64,000 bases of DNA from an uncultured Latescibacterota bacterium (GTDB taxonomy: Bacteria > Latescibacterota > UBA2968 > UBA8231). The position numbers and the translations under genes are program-made. The notes below the pieces were generated by a model, which made no database searches, had not been told where the DNA came from, and saw only the letters and a program-made list of their open reading frames with translations. This document shows positions 36,331 through 45,503 of this stretch, piece after piece; positions within the stretch are counted from its first letter, which is position 1, and each line of letters starts with the position of its first letter. Location of the stretch: NCBI GenBank assembly GCA_958295495.1, contig OY282352.1, positions 5,278,049 to 5,342,048 of the forward strand, read 5' to 3'.

Positions 36331-37350
36331 TCAGCTCGCCATAACTTCGGCCACCGCAATCAATTCGCCGCCGCGCTGCGCCGACTCCCACCCCGCCAGC
36401 ACTGGGGCCAGCGAATGGAGGCCGTCGGCATAGTCGTTGAGTAGCAGGGTGCGGTTGCCGGTGCGCACGGCCTCAATGAAGGCGCGGTCTTGCTCAAACC
36501 ACGGGTCGAATTCCTCCGGCGCGTACGCGACCTCGCCATTGACCTCAATTCGGTCGTACATCCACAGCGCCAAGCATCCCCCTTCGTAAAAAACGGTGAA
36601 GCGCGGCTCATCGCCCGGGGCGGCGGGCGCGGTGGCGAGGAAGGTCGAGGTCATGGTCGCTCCGTTTTCCAACAAAAAGTTAAACGAACACGACAGCGGC
36701 ATGTTGTACCGAGGGGGGTGGTAATAAAACGCTTGGGCTTGGGTAATATCGAGGCCGCTCATAAAGCGCGCGTAGTCAACGGCGTGAACCCCCCAGTCGA
36801 AGGCCGAGCCGCCGGCCTTGTCCATCTGATAGTGCCAACTGGCCGGGTCGGGGACTTCGGCGGTCAGCAGGGGCAAGCCGGATGTGCTCTGGAAGCGGAT
36901 GTGGGTGATGGCCTTATCCGCGAGCAGGCGGCGGGCCTCCTGAAAGAGCGGGCGGTAGCGCTCGCGGAAACAGACCGTTGAGATCGCGCCGCTCGCGGCG
37001 ACCGCATCGGCAATGCGCCGCGCAACAGCCATGCGGGTCGCTTGCGGTTTCTCGCTGAAGAGGTGGATGCCCCGCGCTGCGGCCACAGCTTCCACATCGG
37101 TGCGCGCAAAGGCCGGCACGACCGAGTAGAGCGCGTCTAGCCGCTCCTCCGCGAGCATCCGGTGAGGATCCGCATAGGTGCGGGCGATGGAGAATTTTTG
37201 TGCGGTGGCGGCGAGGTTGTCCGGGTTGGGATCACTCGCCGCGACCAACTCGACGCCGTCTAGCTTGCTCAGGTTGGGCAGGTGGGTGCGATTGGCGAAA
37301 CGGCCGGTGCCATAGATGCCGACGCGCACCGGGCGATTGTTGGCGGGCAT
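36331..37350 (-). CDS. Gfo/Idh/MocA family oxidoreductase
   Basis: 339 residues from ATG 37350 (MPANNRPVRVG), chosen for the AAAGGA site nine bases upstream. The Rossmann fold starts VGIYGTGRFANRTHLPNLS; the EKPQATR motif and the WGVHAVDYARFM segment mark the family. NAD(P)-dependent dehydrogenation of a sugar or inositol-like substrate is the usual activity. Such genes cluster with sulfatases and sugar transporters in this kind of genome. Confidence 0.88.
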   Translation of the reverse strand: MPANNRPVRVGIYGTGRFANRTHLPNLSKLDGVELVAASDPNPDNLAATAQKFSIARTYADPHRMLAEERLDALYSVVPAFARTDVEAVAAARGIHLFSEKPQATRMAVARRIADAVAASGAISTVCFRERYRPLFQEARRLLADKAITHIRFQSTSGLPLLTAEVPDPASWHYQMDKAGGSAFDWGVHAVDYARFMSGLDITQAQAFYYHPPRYNMPLSCSFNFLLENGATMTSTFLATAPAAPGDEPRFTVFYEGGCLALWMYDRIEVNGEVAYAPEEFDPWFEQDRAFIEAVRTGNRTLLLNDYADGLHSLAPVLAGWESAQRGGELIAVAEVMAS

Positions 37351-37582
37351 AGAGTGAATCCTTTGTTTAGCAGCCTCTATATAGGGAGCGAAAGGGGCAA
37401 GAAAAGAAAAAAGGAACCCATGCGCCAGAGCACCCTGAAGTCGGATGTTGCATCTTTCTATAAACCCTTGTAAAATATGACTATGCCGGAAATCAGTCGA
37501 TTCCTTGGGATCGTGATTGGTATGTTCCATCTCGCACAACAGCACCGTCCATTGAATAAAATTCCGCCCTTGGTGTGAGAAG

Positions 37583-37969
37583 ATGATACCTCTTGTGATT
37601 GAAGCTCACTATGTAGGCGACTTTGTAGATGCAAGGACGTTCATCGGAAAAACTGTCGATGTTACTATAGATCGACCTTTGGGCTCCAAACATCCTGAAG
37701 CGGGCTTCATCTATCCAGTCAACTACGGATTTCTCCCGAATGTACCGGCACCTGACGGAGAAGATGTGGACGCCTATATCCTCGGCGTCTTCAAACCGAT
37801 AGAGACGTTCACAGGCAGGTGTATTGCCGTCATTCAACGATCTGACGACGATGACGATAAGCTCATTGTCGCACCTGCCGGCAAGTACTACTCCGACGAG
37901 CAGATTCTCGCCTTGACGGAATTCCAAGAGCGGTTTTTCAAATCGTTCGTAACACGTGAAGTGATTTAG
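37583..37969 (+). CDS. Short inorganic-pyrophosphatase-like protein
   Basis: 128 residues from ATG 37583. Similar to family I inorganic pyrophosphatases: GSKHPEAGFIYPVNYGFLPN matches the YPxNYG strand, and APDGEDVDAYILGVF matches the metal-binding DGDPVDV region. The protein is shorter than the usual ~170 residues and lacks the C-terminal helix region. Codon use is more AT-rich than its neighbours. It and the next two genes look like acquired cargo. Confidence 0.8.
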   Translation: MIPLVIEAHYVGDFVDARTFIGKTVDVTIDRPLGSKHPEAGFIYPVNYGFLPNVPAPDGEDVDAYILGVFKPIETFTGRCIAVIQRSDDDDDKLIVAPAGKYYSDEQILALTEFQERFFKSFVTREVI

Positions 37970-37980
37970 GGAAGAGACAC

Positions 37981-38643
37981 ATGCCATTCGAGATAGCTAA
38001 TGATCAGGAGATCGATTATCGGGAGCTAGTAAGAACCGCCTATAACCGATGTGCGATGGATTACGCGAGGCAAAGACGTACCACGGCCGAGGCGGAGCTT
38101 TACTTGGTAACTGAGCGTCTGGCCCCTAATTCAAAGATCCTTGATGTTGGATGTGGTGCTGGTATCCCGGTCGCCCGACATCTTGCAAGGATGTTCAGCC
38201 TCACCGGGATCGACATTTCCTCGAACATGATAGCTCTAGCTAAGGAAAACGTCCCCACAGCCAAATTCGCTATCGCCGACGCAATGGAGACCGAATTCCC
38301 CGCATGTAGCTTCGATGCAATTGTCAGCTTTTACGCCATCTTCCATATCCCAAGGCAGGAGCATCTGAACCTATTTCGTCGATTCGCACACTGGCTTCGG
38401 CCCGGTGGCCTCCTTCTGTTTACGGTTGCTAGGAAGGACGACGGACCTGGATATACTGAAGATGACTTCTGCGGCGGGACCATGTACTGGAGCAACTTTG
38501 GCCCCTCGACCTACAAGAAGTTTCTTACTGAGACTGGGTTTCAGATTGAACAGGAAGGTATCGTAGGAGGAGGATTCGGAAGTGTTGATGCACCGGAGGA
38601 GGTTCACCCGTTTTTCTTCGCCGTTAAAAGAGAGGGTTTGTAG
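37981..38643 (+). CDS. Class I SAM-dependent methyltransferase
   Basis: 220 residues. Motif I is ILDVGCGAGIPVARHLA; the SAM acidic residue is in LTGIDISSNMIALAKEN; motif for the fourth strand is DAIVSFYAIFHIP. The substrate is not evident; similar small enzymes methylate metabolites. It is 11 bases downstream of the pyrophosphatase-like gene. Confidence 0.88.
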   Translation: MPFEIANDQEIDYRELVRTAYNRCAMDYARQRRTTAEAELYLVTERLAPNSKILDVGCGAGIPVARHLARMFSLTGIDISSNMIALAKENVPTAKFAIADAMETEFPACSFDAIVSFYAIFHIPRQEHLNLFRRFAHWLRPGGLLLFTVARKDDGPGYTEDDFCGGTMYWSNFGPSTYKKFLTETGFQIEQEGIVGGGFGSVDAPEEVHPFFFAVKREGL

Positions 38644-38716
38644 ATCAGCAAACGTCGTGAAGTGAGCTCATTCGCCACAATCGGCGCACTCATTTATCTG
38701 GAGAGGTAGGCTACCA

Positions 38717-39112
38717 ATGCCGCTAACGGGTCGGTGTCTTTGTGGGGCGGTCAGCTATACAAGCGACGCGGAGCCCCAATTTGTGACCTATTGCCACTGT
38801 GACGACTGCCGTAGGGCCACGGGCAGTGCTTTCAATGTTGGAGTTGGCGTACCAGCATCCACGTTTCAACTGAGCGGTAAAACCAAGGGATACGAATCTA
38901 CGAATGATGAAGGCCGCGCAAAAATTCGCGAATTCTGCCCAGAATGTGGTTCGCAATTGTTCACACGTTACCCCGACTTGGTGTTTATCAAGGCGGGCAC
39001 CCTAGACAATTCCGAAAATTTGCAACCAACTCGGGAAATTTGGACCGAAATGGCAGTCCCGTGGTCTAAAATTCCCGATGGTCTGCATGAATTTCCCCGT
39101 GGGGGAAGTTAG
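38717..39112 (+). CDS. GFA/CENP-V-type zinc protein
   Basis: 131 residues. Zinc ligands of the glutathione-dependent formaldehyde-activating fold are visible: GRCLCGAVSY, YCHCDDCRRATGSAF and FCPECGSQLFTRYP. The family name comes from one characterised member; most relatives have no known substrate. Confidence 0.9.
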   Translation: MPLTGRCLCGAVSYTSDAEPQFVTYCHCDDCRRATGSAFNVGVGVPASTFQLSGKTKGYESTNDEGRAKIREFCPECGSQLFTRYPDLVFIKAGTLDNSENLQPTREIWTEMAVPWSKIPDGLHEFPRGGS

Positions 39113-39138
39113 CAGCGGGTGGGTTGCCGCACAGCTAT

Positions 39139-39345
39139 ATGGCGTTTACGTCGCTGGCAACATCCCTCATGCTGGATTTCAAGTGCATTATTAGCCCGTA
39201 TAACGCGTATGCCCACGACGGTAATTGGGTGGAAGGTGAACTCGACGACGCAACGACGGCGAGATTAAACAGGTCTCTAGCTGTGCTGACTGAACTTGCG
39301 GAACGACTCGAGAGCCGATCCTATATATCGAACTGGGAAATCTGA
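39139..39345 (+). CDS. Small protein of unknown function, coupled to next gene
   Basis: About 68 residues if ATG 39139 is used (TTG 39124 and ATG 39169 are alternatives; none has a clear ribosome site). The sequence NAYAHDGNWVEGELDDAT is followed by an amphipathic helix (LNRSLAVLTELAERLESR). Its stop overlaps the next start (TGATG), suggesting translational coupling. Family not recognised. Confidence 0.45.
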   Translation: MAFTSLATSLMLDFKCIISPYNAYAHDGNWVEGELDDATTARLNRSLAVLTELAERLESRSYISNWEI

Positions 39346-39749
39346 TGTCAAACTGCGACTACAGTCTTACGTGGTATCATGGCTCTCAGCAAGAGCTGAC
39401 TAAACTTCGGGTCGGAAGTTCGATCACACAGGACAGAAATGTGGCGAAAGCATTCTCTCATAGGCCCTCACTTGTCTCTTGGTCTGACGGAGGTGAGGTT
39501 AAGCACAACGGCGTGACGCCTGGTTATCTCTACGCCGTTTCCGATGACATTGGTCCTGACGATGTGCATCCCCATCCCCATCCAGTAAATGCCGATCGCT
39601 GGGAGTGGCTGACTAACCGGGAATTGAAGCTGGAACTCATCGAACAGACTATCGCAACGGACAGAGAACGTCTGACAGACGAAGAAGTCGCAGAGATAAG
39701 GCGGAAACAAAAGGAAAGGGGCGAGGAGTCATTCGCGGAGCACGATTAA
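39345..39749 (+). CDS. Unknown protein with an ADP-ribosyltransferase-like start
   Basis: 134 residues. LTWYHGSQQELTKLRVGSSI resembles the first strand of ART-fold toxins and RNA 2'-phosphotransferases (H-G-S-x). Then ITQDRNVAKAFSHRPSLVSW and a histidine run (DDVHPHPHPVNADRWEWL) follow, and a charged helix ends the protein. With the small gene in front it has the layout of a two-gene toxin-antitoxin module. The resemblance is weak and read by eye. Confidence 0.5.
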   Translation: MSNCDYSLTWYHGSQQELTKLRVGSSITQDRNVAKAFSHRPSLVSWSDGGEVKHNGVTPGYLYAVSDDIGPDDVHPHPHPVNADRWEWLTNRELKLELIEQTIATDRERLTDEEVAEIRRKQKERGEESFAEHD

Positions 39750-39777
39750 CAAATCTCTGATTGAAAGGTAACCCCAA

Positions 39778-40557
39778 ATGCTGATAATCGACGCGCATTG
39801 CCACGCCGGAAACAACTGGTTCGAGCCTATCGAACTACTTGAGTTCGAGATGGACCGCAACGGCGTTGACAAGGCCGTACTCATCCAACACGGCGGCACA
39901 TACGACAACACCTACCTCTTCGAGGAAGCTGCCAAGCGACCGGGCCGATTCAAAATTGCGGTCCTCGTCGATCCCGAGTCCCGCGATCCACTCGGCGATC
40001 TTGCGCGGCTCGCAGAGCAAGGAGCCGCCGGGGTGCGCATGGCCCCGGATGGCCAGTTCGCCAACGCGGGGCCCTATGATATATGGCGCAGAGCCGGCGA
40101 ACTCGGCCTCGTAGTCTCGAGCATCGGCAACGCGCCCCAGTTCGCGGCCGACGACTTCTCGCGGGTGCTCGATGCGTGCCCCGACACCCACGTCATCCTC
40201 GAGCACCTCGCCGGAGCGGGCATTGCCGAGCCGCCCTATGCCGATTACGCTAAAGCCCTGCGACACGGAGAGCGCGACCACATCAGCATCAAAGTCCCCG
40301 GCTTGGGCGAAATCTGCGCCCGCCCGCCGCGCCTGCTGCCCGAACTCGAATTCGACTGCGTGCCGCCACTTTTCGAGATGGCCAAGGACGCCTTCGGCGT
40401 ACAACGCATGATGTGGGGCAGCGACTTCCCGCCCAGTGCTGGTAGAGAGGGCTACGCCAATGCGCTGCGCGGCGTCTTCGAGCATCCGGCCTTTGCCGCC
40501 GGCCATGATATCGAGTGGGTCATGGGTAAGACCGCGGCGCGCGTGTGGGGATTCTAA
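39778..40557 (+). CDS. Amidohydrolase 2 family metal-dependent hydrolase
   Basis: 259 residues. IIDAHCHAGNNW gives the HxH metal motif, the HLAG segment (VILEHLAGAG) a third histidine, and MMWGSDFPPSAGREGYAN the catalytic aspartate. The TIM-barrel family hydrolyses or decarboxylates lactones and aromatic acids. It is tightly followed by a methyltransferase gene on the same strand. Confidence 0.87.
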   Translation: MLIIDAHCHAGNNWFEPIELLEFEMDRNGVDKAVLIQHGGTYDNTYLFEEAAKRPGRFKIAVLVDPESRDPLGDLARLAEQGAAGVRMAPDGQFANAGPYDIWRRAGELGLVVSSIGNAPQFAADDFSRVLDACPDTHVILEHLAGAGIAEPPYADYAKALRHGERDHISIKVPGLGEICARPPRLLPELEFDCVPPLFEMAKDAFGVQRMMWGSDFPPSAGREGYANALRGVFEHPAFAAGHDIEWVMGKTAARVWGF

Positions 40558-40575
40558 GGATTGGAGTACGGCGAA

Positions 40576-41199
40576 ATGGCCAAAGAAAAAAAGAAAACCA
40601 CGCGCCAAGCCTATGGCATCACGGTGCTCAAAGCCGCTGACCCCCGGGTGCGCGCCCAAAAAAAGAAGCACGCCCCCTGCATCCACGGCAACAAATTCTG
40701 GAATGTGAGTTGGTGCGTGATGGACTTTCTCTCGCATCAGGGCCTGCGGCCAGAGACGCGGGTTTTGGATATCGGCTGCGGTTGGGGCCTCGCCGGGATA
40801 TATTGCGCCAAAAACCACGGTGCCAACGTCACGGCGATGGACGCGGATGCAGCGGTCTTTCCCTATTTGCAGCTACACGCCGAGATCAACGGAGTCGAGA
40901 TAGAGACTTGGCGCTGCAAGTTCGAGAAGGTAAAAAAGAAAGACCTGCGACAAACCAACCTGATCATCGGGGCCGATATTTGCTTCTGGGACGAGATGGT
41001 CGAGCCGCTCTACAAGCTGATCAAAAAGGCGGTCGGGGCCGAGGTTGGGCAGATCATCATTGCCGACCCGGGCCGACCGCCCTTTCACGAGCTGAGCGAG
41101 AAAGTAGTGGAGAAGCTCGGCGGCGAGGTCAAGGAGTGGGAAATCAACGGCGAGGTCCAAGCCGACGCGTACCTGCTCATCGCGGGCACGCTGCCCTAG
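40576..41199 (+). CDS. Class I SAM-dependent methyltransferase (METTL/EEF1A-lysine type)
   Basis: 207 residues from ATG 40576 (MAKEKKKTTRQ); GGAG lies ten bases upstream. Motif I VLDIGCGWGLAGIYCAKN, the acidic ANVTAMDADAAVFPYL and LIIGADICFWDEMVEPLY. The lysine-rich start and the DxCFW motif resemble protein methyltransferases of the nicotinamide/METTL group, but the target is unknown. Confidence 0.85.
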   Translation: MAKEKKKTTRQAYGITVLKAADPRVRAQKKKHAPCIHGNKFWNVSWCVMDFLSHQGLRPETRVLDIGCGWGLAGIYCAKNHGANVTAMDADAAVFPYLQLHAEINGVEIETWRCKFEKVKKKDLRQTNLIIGADICFWDEMVEPLYKLIKKAVGAEVGQIIIADPGRPPFHELSEKVVEKLGGEVKEWEINGEVQADAYLLIAGTLP

Positions 41200-41202
41200 C
41201 GC

Positions 41203-42159
41203 TCAGAACCAGTTTCCTTTATCCACCACATTCACTAAGGGCTCGCCGCGGGCGAAGCGCTGGCAGTTTTCCACCAGCAGGTCGCGCCGGCGCTCGTTCA
41301 GATAAGGGCCGGCCGCGGCCACGTGTGGGGTCATCAGAAAGTTCGGGGCTGTCCACAGCGGGTGCTCCGGCGGCAGCGGCTCCTCCTCAAACACGTCTAG
41401 GGCAGCACCGGCGATCTGACCTTCGCGCAGGGCTTGGTCGAGGTCGGCCAATTTGACGTTCGCGCCGCGACCGATGTTGACGAAGTACGCGCTGGCCTGC
41501 ATCTGCTCAAACTGGGCACTGGTGAAAAGGCCCTCGGTCTGCGGCGTCTGCGGCGCGGTGACCAAGACGAAATCCGCTCTCGGCAGGAGCTGGTCGAGTG
41601 CGTCTGGGCGGTATAGCTCGTCAACGCCCGCCGGCGCCGACTCAGCGCGGGGGTCGATGCCAATGGTCGTCATGTCCCAGTTCTTGCACTGGCGCGCGGT
41701 CTCTGCGCCAATCCCGCCGACGCCGACGATCAGGGCGGTGGCTTCGGGTAGGTAGGTAGAGGGGCTCGATTCCCCGCCGCTTTGCCAATGGCCGGCGAAC
41801 TGGTTGCGGAAGTAGCAGTGCATGCCGCGCGAGAGCGCGAGCACAAAGGCCATGATATGGGCCGAGATGTGGTCGTTGAAGATGCCGCGGAAATTGGTCA
41901 CAACCACGTCGCTGGCGATGAGTTCCGGGAAGTAATACCCCTTGGGCGGGCCGGCGGCCGGGGCGGCCAACCACTTGAGCTGGACGGCCGCGGCCAACAG
42001 CTCTGGATCCAAGGTGCCGAAACAAGCTTGTGCCGTGGGGAGAGCAGCCAGGGCTTCGGCGCGGCTTTCGCAGTGGACGATCTCCATCGTGGGGACCGCT
42101 TCGGACATGGCAGCGGCTAGCTCGCTGGCGGGTGACAAAAAGACGAATTTGAAAGACAT
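41203..42159 (-). CDS. D-2-hydroxyacid dehydrogenase
   Basis: 318 residues. NAD-binding LIVGVGGIGAETARQC, the catalytic arginine in VNIGRGANVKLADLDQAL, the glutamate in FEEEPLPPEHPLW and the histidine in MTPHVAAAGPY. It is a member of the hydroxypyruvate/phosphoglycerate dehydrogenase-like family; the substrate is probably a 2-oxo acid. Convergent with the methyltransferase gene. Confidence 0.9.
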   Translation of the reverse strand: MSFKFVFLSPASELAAAMSEAVPTMEIVHCESRAEALAALPTAQACFGTLDPELLAAAVQLKWLAAPAAGPPKGYYFPELIASDVVVTNFRGIFNDHISAHIMAFVLALSRGMHCYFRNQFAGHWQSGGESSPSTYLPEATALIVGVGGIGAETARQCKNWDMTTIGIDPRAESAPAGVDELYRPDALDQLLPRADFVLVTAPQTPQTEGLFTSAQFEQMQASAYFVNIGRGANVKLADLDQALREGQIAGAALDVFEEEPLPPEHPLWTAPNFLMTPHVAAAGPYLNERRRDLLVENCQRFARGEPLVNVVDKGNWF

Positions 42160-42278
42160 GGGGCTCCTTCCGCTGGCGCGTGGTTACGTGTTGGCGCAAT
42201 ATACCACCCAGCACCAGCGGCGACAATCAGGTTGACCGGGCGTACCTTTGGCGCGACTATTTCCCTGCAGGACAACCC

Positions 42279-42665
42279 ATGAGACACGCGACTTGTTCCC
42301 AACTAACACCGGCTGCAATGGCGGCCTACCAAGCAGCGGCCCGCCAGCGCCACCGCGCCGAAAAGGAGCGGCTGCACACCCGTCGTCAATGTGCTTGGAA
42401 CCTAGCACGGCAGGCCGCCCGCCTCCTCGAGGAACGCTTCAACGCCGAGCGGGTGGTGCTCTTCGGCTCGCTGGCGCACGAGGACAGGTTCAACCGCTGG
42501 TCCGATGTGGATATCGCCGCTTGGGGCCTCCGACCCGAGGACATTTGGCGAGCACTCGGAGCGGTCATGGACCTCGACTCAAAAATTGCAGTGAATTTGG
42601 TCGATATGGCCTGTTGCCGTCCCTCTCTAAGAGCGGTTATCGAGCGCGAAGGAGTTGACCTATGA
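42279..42665 (+). CDS. MNT-type nucleotidyltransferase
   Basis: 128 residues from ATG 42279. The minimal nucleotidyltransferase motif is present: VVLFGSLAHEDRFNRWSDVDIAAW, i.e. G-S followed by DxD; the quoted part here is GSLAHEDRFNRWSDVDIA. Such proteins act as antitoxins of HEPN ribonucleases, often by modifying them with AMP. Its stop overlaps the start of the next small gene (ATGA). Confidence 0.85.
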   Translation: MRHATCSQLTPAAMAAYQAAARQRHRAEKERLHTRRQCAWNLARQAARLLEERFNAERVVLFGSLAHEDRFNRWSDVDIAAWGLRPEDIWRALGAVMDLDSKIAVNLVDMACCRPSLRAVIEREGVDL

Positions 42666-42808
42666 TCGCCTGCTGCATCTATGCCTTTGAGTTCGACCCG
42701 CAGCGAATAAAGCCGCTGGCTGAAGCACTGACCGACGATTTCGCCCAAGTCAAGGGCGAACTAGCGGTCTTTATCGACTATCTCACAGGATTGGCCGACG
42801 CCGACTAG
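42662..42808 (+). CDS. Tiny HEPN-like partner, possibly truncated
   Basis: 48 codons from ATG 42662, overlapping the nucleotidyltransferase stop by four bases. The helical sequence (PLAEALTDDFAQVKGELAVF, then IDYLTGLADAD) looks like the first helices of the HEPN-type partner that normally follows such genes, but is far too short to be a full HEPN domain and lacks the Rx4-6H motif. Either a degenerate toxin or a short regulatory partner. Confidence 0.5.
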   Translation: MIACCIYAFEFDPQRIKPLAEALTDDFAQVKGELAVFIDYLTGLADAD

Positions 42809-42819
42809 CCCCTCGTCCA

Positions 42820-44190
42820 ATGAACGACCCCGCGCCCCCAGCCCAAGCTCTACTCTACACCAAGGTCGCCGTGCCCCCGGCGTTCACCCGTCCCAATGCA
42901 AGCGGCCGGCCGGTAGGCGGCGACCTCCGCATCGGCGACCTGACTGGAGACGGGCAGGTCGATTTTCTCGTGTACAATGCCCTCGGGGGCATCAAGCCCT
43001 GTTTTCTAGGGGCCTTTTCGCTTGCTGGCGAGCCGCTGTGGGCGGTGGGGGATCGGGATTTCACCGCTCTCGACGCCGACGGCCCGGGACGCCTCGCGAC
43101 GATTTCTCCCGACCGCCCGGGGCCGGTGGCCATCTGCGACATCGACCAAGACGGGCGGCAAGAAGTCCTCTGTTTTCTCATCGACCCCCACGTGAAACGC
43201 ACCAGCAAATGGAACCTCGCAGACGTTCACATTGCCATCCTCGACGGGCGCACGGGTGCGGTCAAACGCTGGGCCGCACCCGAGGAACTAGCGCGCTGCA
43301 ATGCCTACGCGGACGGAGAAATGCACGTCCCCAACTACGTGCATCAGCGGCTGCTGATCGCCAACTTCTCCAGGCACGACCAGCCGCGCGACTTTGTCGT
43401 CAAGCTAGGCCGCGATGTTCTCGCATTCAACGACCAACTCGAAGTGCTGTGGCACTATCGCAGCAAGTGGCATCGCTATCCACAGCACGCGGCGTACATT
43501 CCGGCCGTCGGCGACTTGGACGGCGATGGGCGCGACGAGGTCAACGGCGGGCACTTCGGCCTCGACCACGACGGCCGCGTCTTGTGGGAAACCTTTTTGG
43601 GCGACCATGCAGACAGCGTATTGGTGGATAGGTGGGGGACCAAATCAGCGGCCATTGTCTCGGGCGGAGGCCAAGTGTTAGACAGCAGCGGACAACGCCT
43701 GCTGCACTTGGGGGCGGACGTGGTGCCGCACGGGCAGGAGGTGCGCTGCGGCAACTTGCGGCCCGAACTGCCGGGCCGCGAATTGGCCATCCGCTACAAC
43801 GGGCACCATGCGGACGTGATGATCGTCGCGCAAGACGGTGTTGTGCTCAATCGCTTCCGGGTAGATGAGTCGCCAAACAACACAGGGCTGGAAATCGTGC
43901 GTTGGAACGGGCCGGAGCAAGGGGATTTGCTGTACAGTCCGGCGGCCCTCTTCAACGGCCACGGCCACGAGGTCGCAACCTTTCCAGACCTACCCGCGCC
44001 GACCGGCGGCAAGATGGGGTGGTATCACTGCTTTCCAGCCGATGTGTGCGGCGACCAGCGCGAGGAAGTGGTGCTCTACGATCCATACAGCGATGCCGTG
44101 TACGTCTATACGCCCGCGCCGCTCGACGCGAGCCGGTTTGGCCGCTACCACCACGGCCCGCGCCAGTACAACGCGCGCCTAATCAATTGA
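42820..44190 (+). CDS. Beta-propeller FG-GAP-like protein, no signal peptide
   Basis: 456 residues from ATG 42820. FG-GAP-like loops recur: DLTGDGQVDFLV, DIDQDGRQEVLCF, DLDGDGRDEVNGG and DVCGDQREEVVLYDP. No signal peptide is visible, unlike the secreted propellers at the left of the window. The layout resembles rhamnogalacturonan-lyase-like propellers (PL11) without a clear catalytic motif, so no activity is claimed. It is followed by a sulfatase-like gene. Confidence 0.75.
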   Translation: MNDPAPPAQALLYTKVAVPPAFTRPNASGRPVGGDLRIGDLTGDGQVDFLVYNALGGIKPCFLGAFSLAGEPLWAVGDRDFTALDADGPGRLATISPDRPGPVAICDIDQDGRQEVLCFLIDPHVKRTSKWNLADVHIAILDGRTGAVKRWAAPEELARCNAYADGEMHVPNYVHQRLLIANFSRHDQPRDFVVKLGRDVLAFNDQLEVLWHYRSKWHRYPQHAAYIPAVGDLDGDGRDEVNGGHFGLDHDGRVLWETFLGDHADSVLVDRWGTKSAAIVSGGGQVLDSSGQRLLHLGADVVPHGQEVRCGNLRPELPGRELAIRYNGHHADVMIVAQDGVVLNRFRVDESPNNTGLEIVRWNGPEQGDLLYSPAALFNGHGHEVATFPDLPAPTGGKMGWYHCFPADVCGDQREEVVLYDPYSDAVYVYTPAPLDASRFGRYHHGPRQYNARLIN

Positions 44191-44255
44191 CGAGTTGATT
44201 TAACGTGAACACCCCAAAACCAAAATCTCGTCCATCCCATAAATCCCATAAATCC

Positions 44256-45503
44256 ATGGCAAAATTCCTGATCGTATCCATTGACTGCTGGCGTTACGAC
44301 GCGCTGAGCCGGACGAACCCGCGCTTTAACACGCCCAAATTCGATCTGCTGACGCGGGATTACGCCTTTGCCGAGCGCTACTTTGTCACCGCGCCGGCGA
44401 CCCGCCCTTCGCACACCTCGCTGTTTACCGGGCTGTATCCTTTTGAGCATGGGCTTTTGGGGCAGACCTACTTAAAGATGTTCGCCGGCGTGGCCCATCT
44501 CTTCGATATTTTTGCTAAGGCCGGGTACAGCGTCCGGGGGTTTTCCGAGCGGCCGGACGTATTCCGCTTCCTCGACTTCGCGCCTTTTATCGGGCCGGTT
44601 GATCCAGCAGCCACCCAGCAGCACCTAGGGTCGCTCGAACGCTTGTGTGCCGAACTGATCGAGCCGAGCGGGCCGCAGTTTAAGTTCCTCCACTTTTGGT
44701 ACACGCACGGCGGCTATGGCTTGGGCGAAATACCCCAGCGGCCCGATTTGGGGCAGCTAGTGGCAGCCGGGCAGGTAGAAGAGGCTCTGCGCTACTACGA
44801 AGCGGCGGTAATCCATGTGCTGGAGTTTTCCCTCGTCGAGCTGCTCAGGCGCATCGACCTCAGCGAGTGGGCGGTCTTTATCTGCGGCGATCACGGCGAG
44901 GGGTTTTGTGGGGAGGTTATGGCGCATGGCGATCGGCTGCACCCCAACGTGGTTCACGTGCCCATGCTGGCGCACGTACCGGGCGGGTTTTCCTTTCCGC
45001 GCGACCGAGCCGTCTCCGCCATTGACCTCTTTCCGACCATCGCGGCGTTGGCCGACCTGCCCGTTGACTACCGGGGGTTTGGGCAAAACTGGCTGGAGCC
45101 GAGCGCGGCGTCGGCCGATCGTTGGGTATTATCTGAGTTAGACAGCCTGTACGGGGTGGGTTTTCTCAGCGCCGACAATCTGCGTCTGCCCGAAGGGCAC
45201 GTCACGTCGCCTACGGCTATCGACGGCGAGGAAATAGCGCGTTATGCCGAAGGCATCCGCGAGTGGTGCCTGTGCGATGGGCGGCATTTCTACCGCGAAA
45301 ACGAACAGACGGGCGGATACGTCCTGCGCGACCTGCGCCGCGGCGACGACGATTTGGTTTGCGAGGCCCCATCGTACTACCGAGCGCAATATCGCGCCTT
45401 GCGCGATCGCTCTGCGTATCAACATACGCAGGCTCAAAGTGAGGCGGCTGGTGAAGCCGCAATCCTCAAAGAACGCCTGCGCGCCCTCGGGTATCTAGAT
45501 TGA
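44256..45503 (+). CDS. Sulfatase-like phosphohydrolase with threonine at the nucleophile site
   Basis: 415 residues from ATG 44256; a GTG at 44205 is also in frame. Alkaline-phosphatase superfamily: FLIVSIDCWRYDAL with the first metal aspartate and CGDHGEGFCGE for later metal ligands. At the position of the formylglycine cysteine/serine the motif reads PATRPSHTSLFTGLYP, so the aligned residue is threonine. Such variants are usually phosphodiesterases or phosphotransferases, not sulfatases. The stop overlaps the TTG start of the next gene. Confidence 0.8.
   Translation: MAKFLIVSIDCWRYDALSRTNPRFNTPKFDLLTRDYAFAERYFVTAPATRPSHTSLFTGLYPFEHGLLGQTYLKMFAGVAHLFDIFAKAGYSVRGFSERPDVFRFLDFAPFIGPVDPAATQQHLGSLERLCAELIEPSGPQFKFLHFWYTHGGYGLGEIPQRPDLGQLVAAGQVEEALRYYEAAVIHVLEFSLVELLRRIDLSEWAVFICGDHGEGFCGEVMAHGDRLHPNVVHVPMLAHVPGGFSFPRDRAVSAIDLFPTIAALADLPVDYRGFGQNWLEPSAASADRWVLSELDSLYGVGFLSADNLRLPEGHVTSPTAIDGEEIARYAEGIREWCLCDGRHFYRENEQTGGYVLRDLRRGDDDLVCEAPSYYRAQYRALRDRSAYQHTQAQSEAAGEAAILKERLRALGYLD

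Noticed and set aside
37493-37987. Minus-strand 164-codon frame over the pyrophosphatase-like gene
   Set aside because: The plus strand carries recognisable pyrophosphatase motifs; the antisense frame matches nothing.
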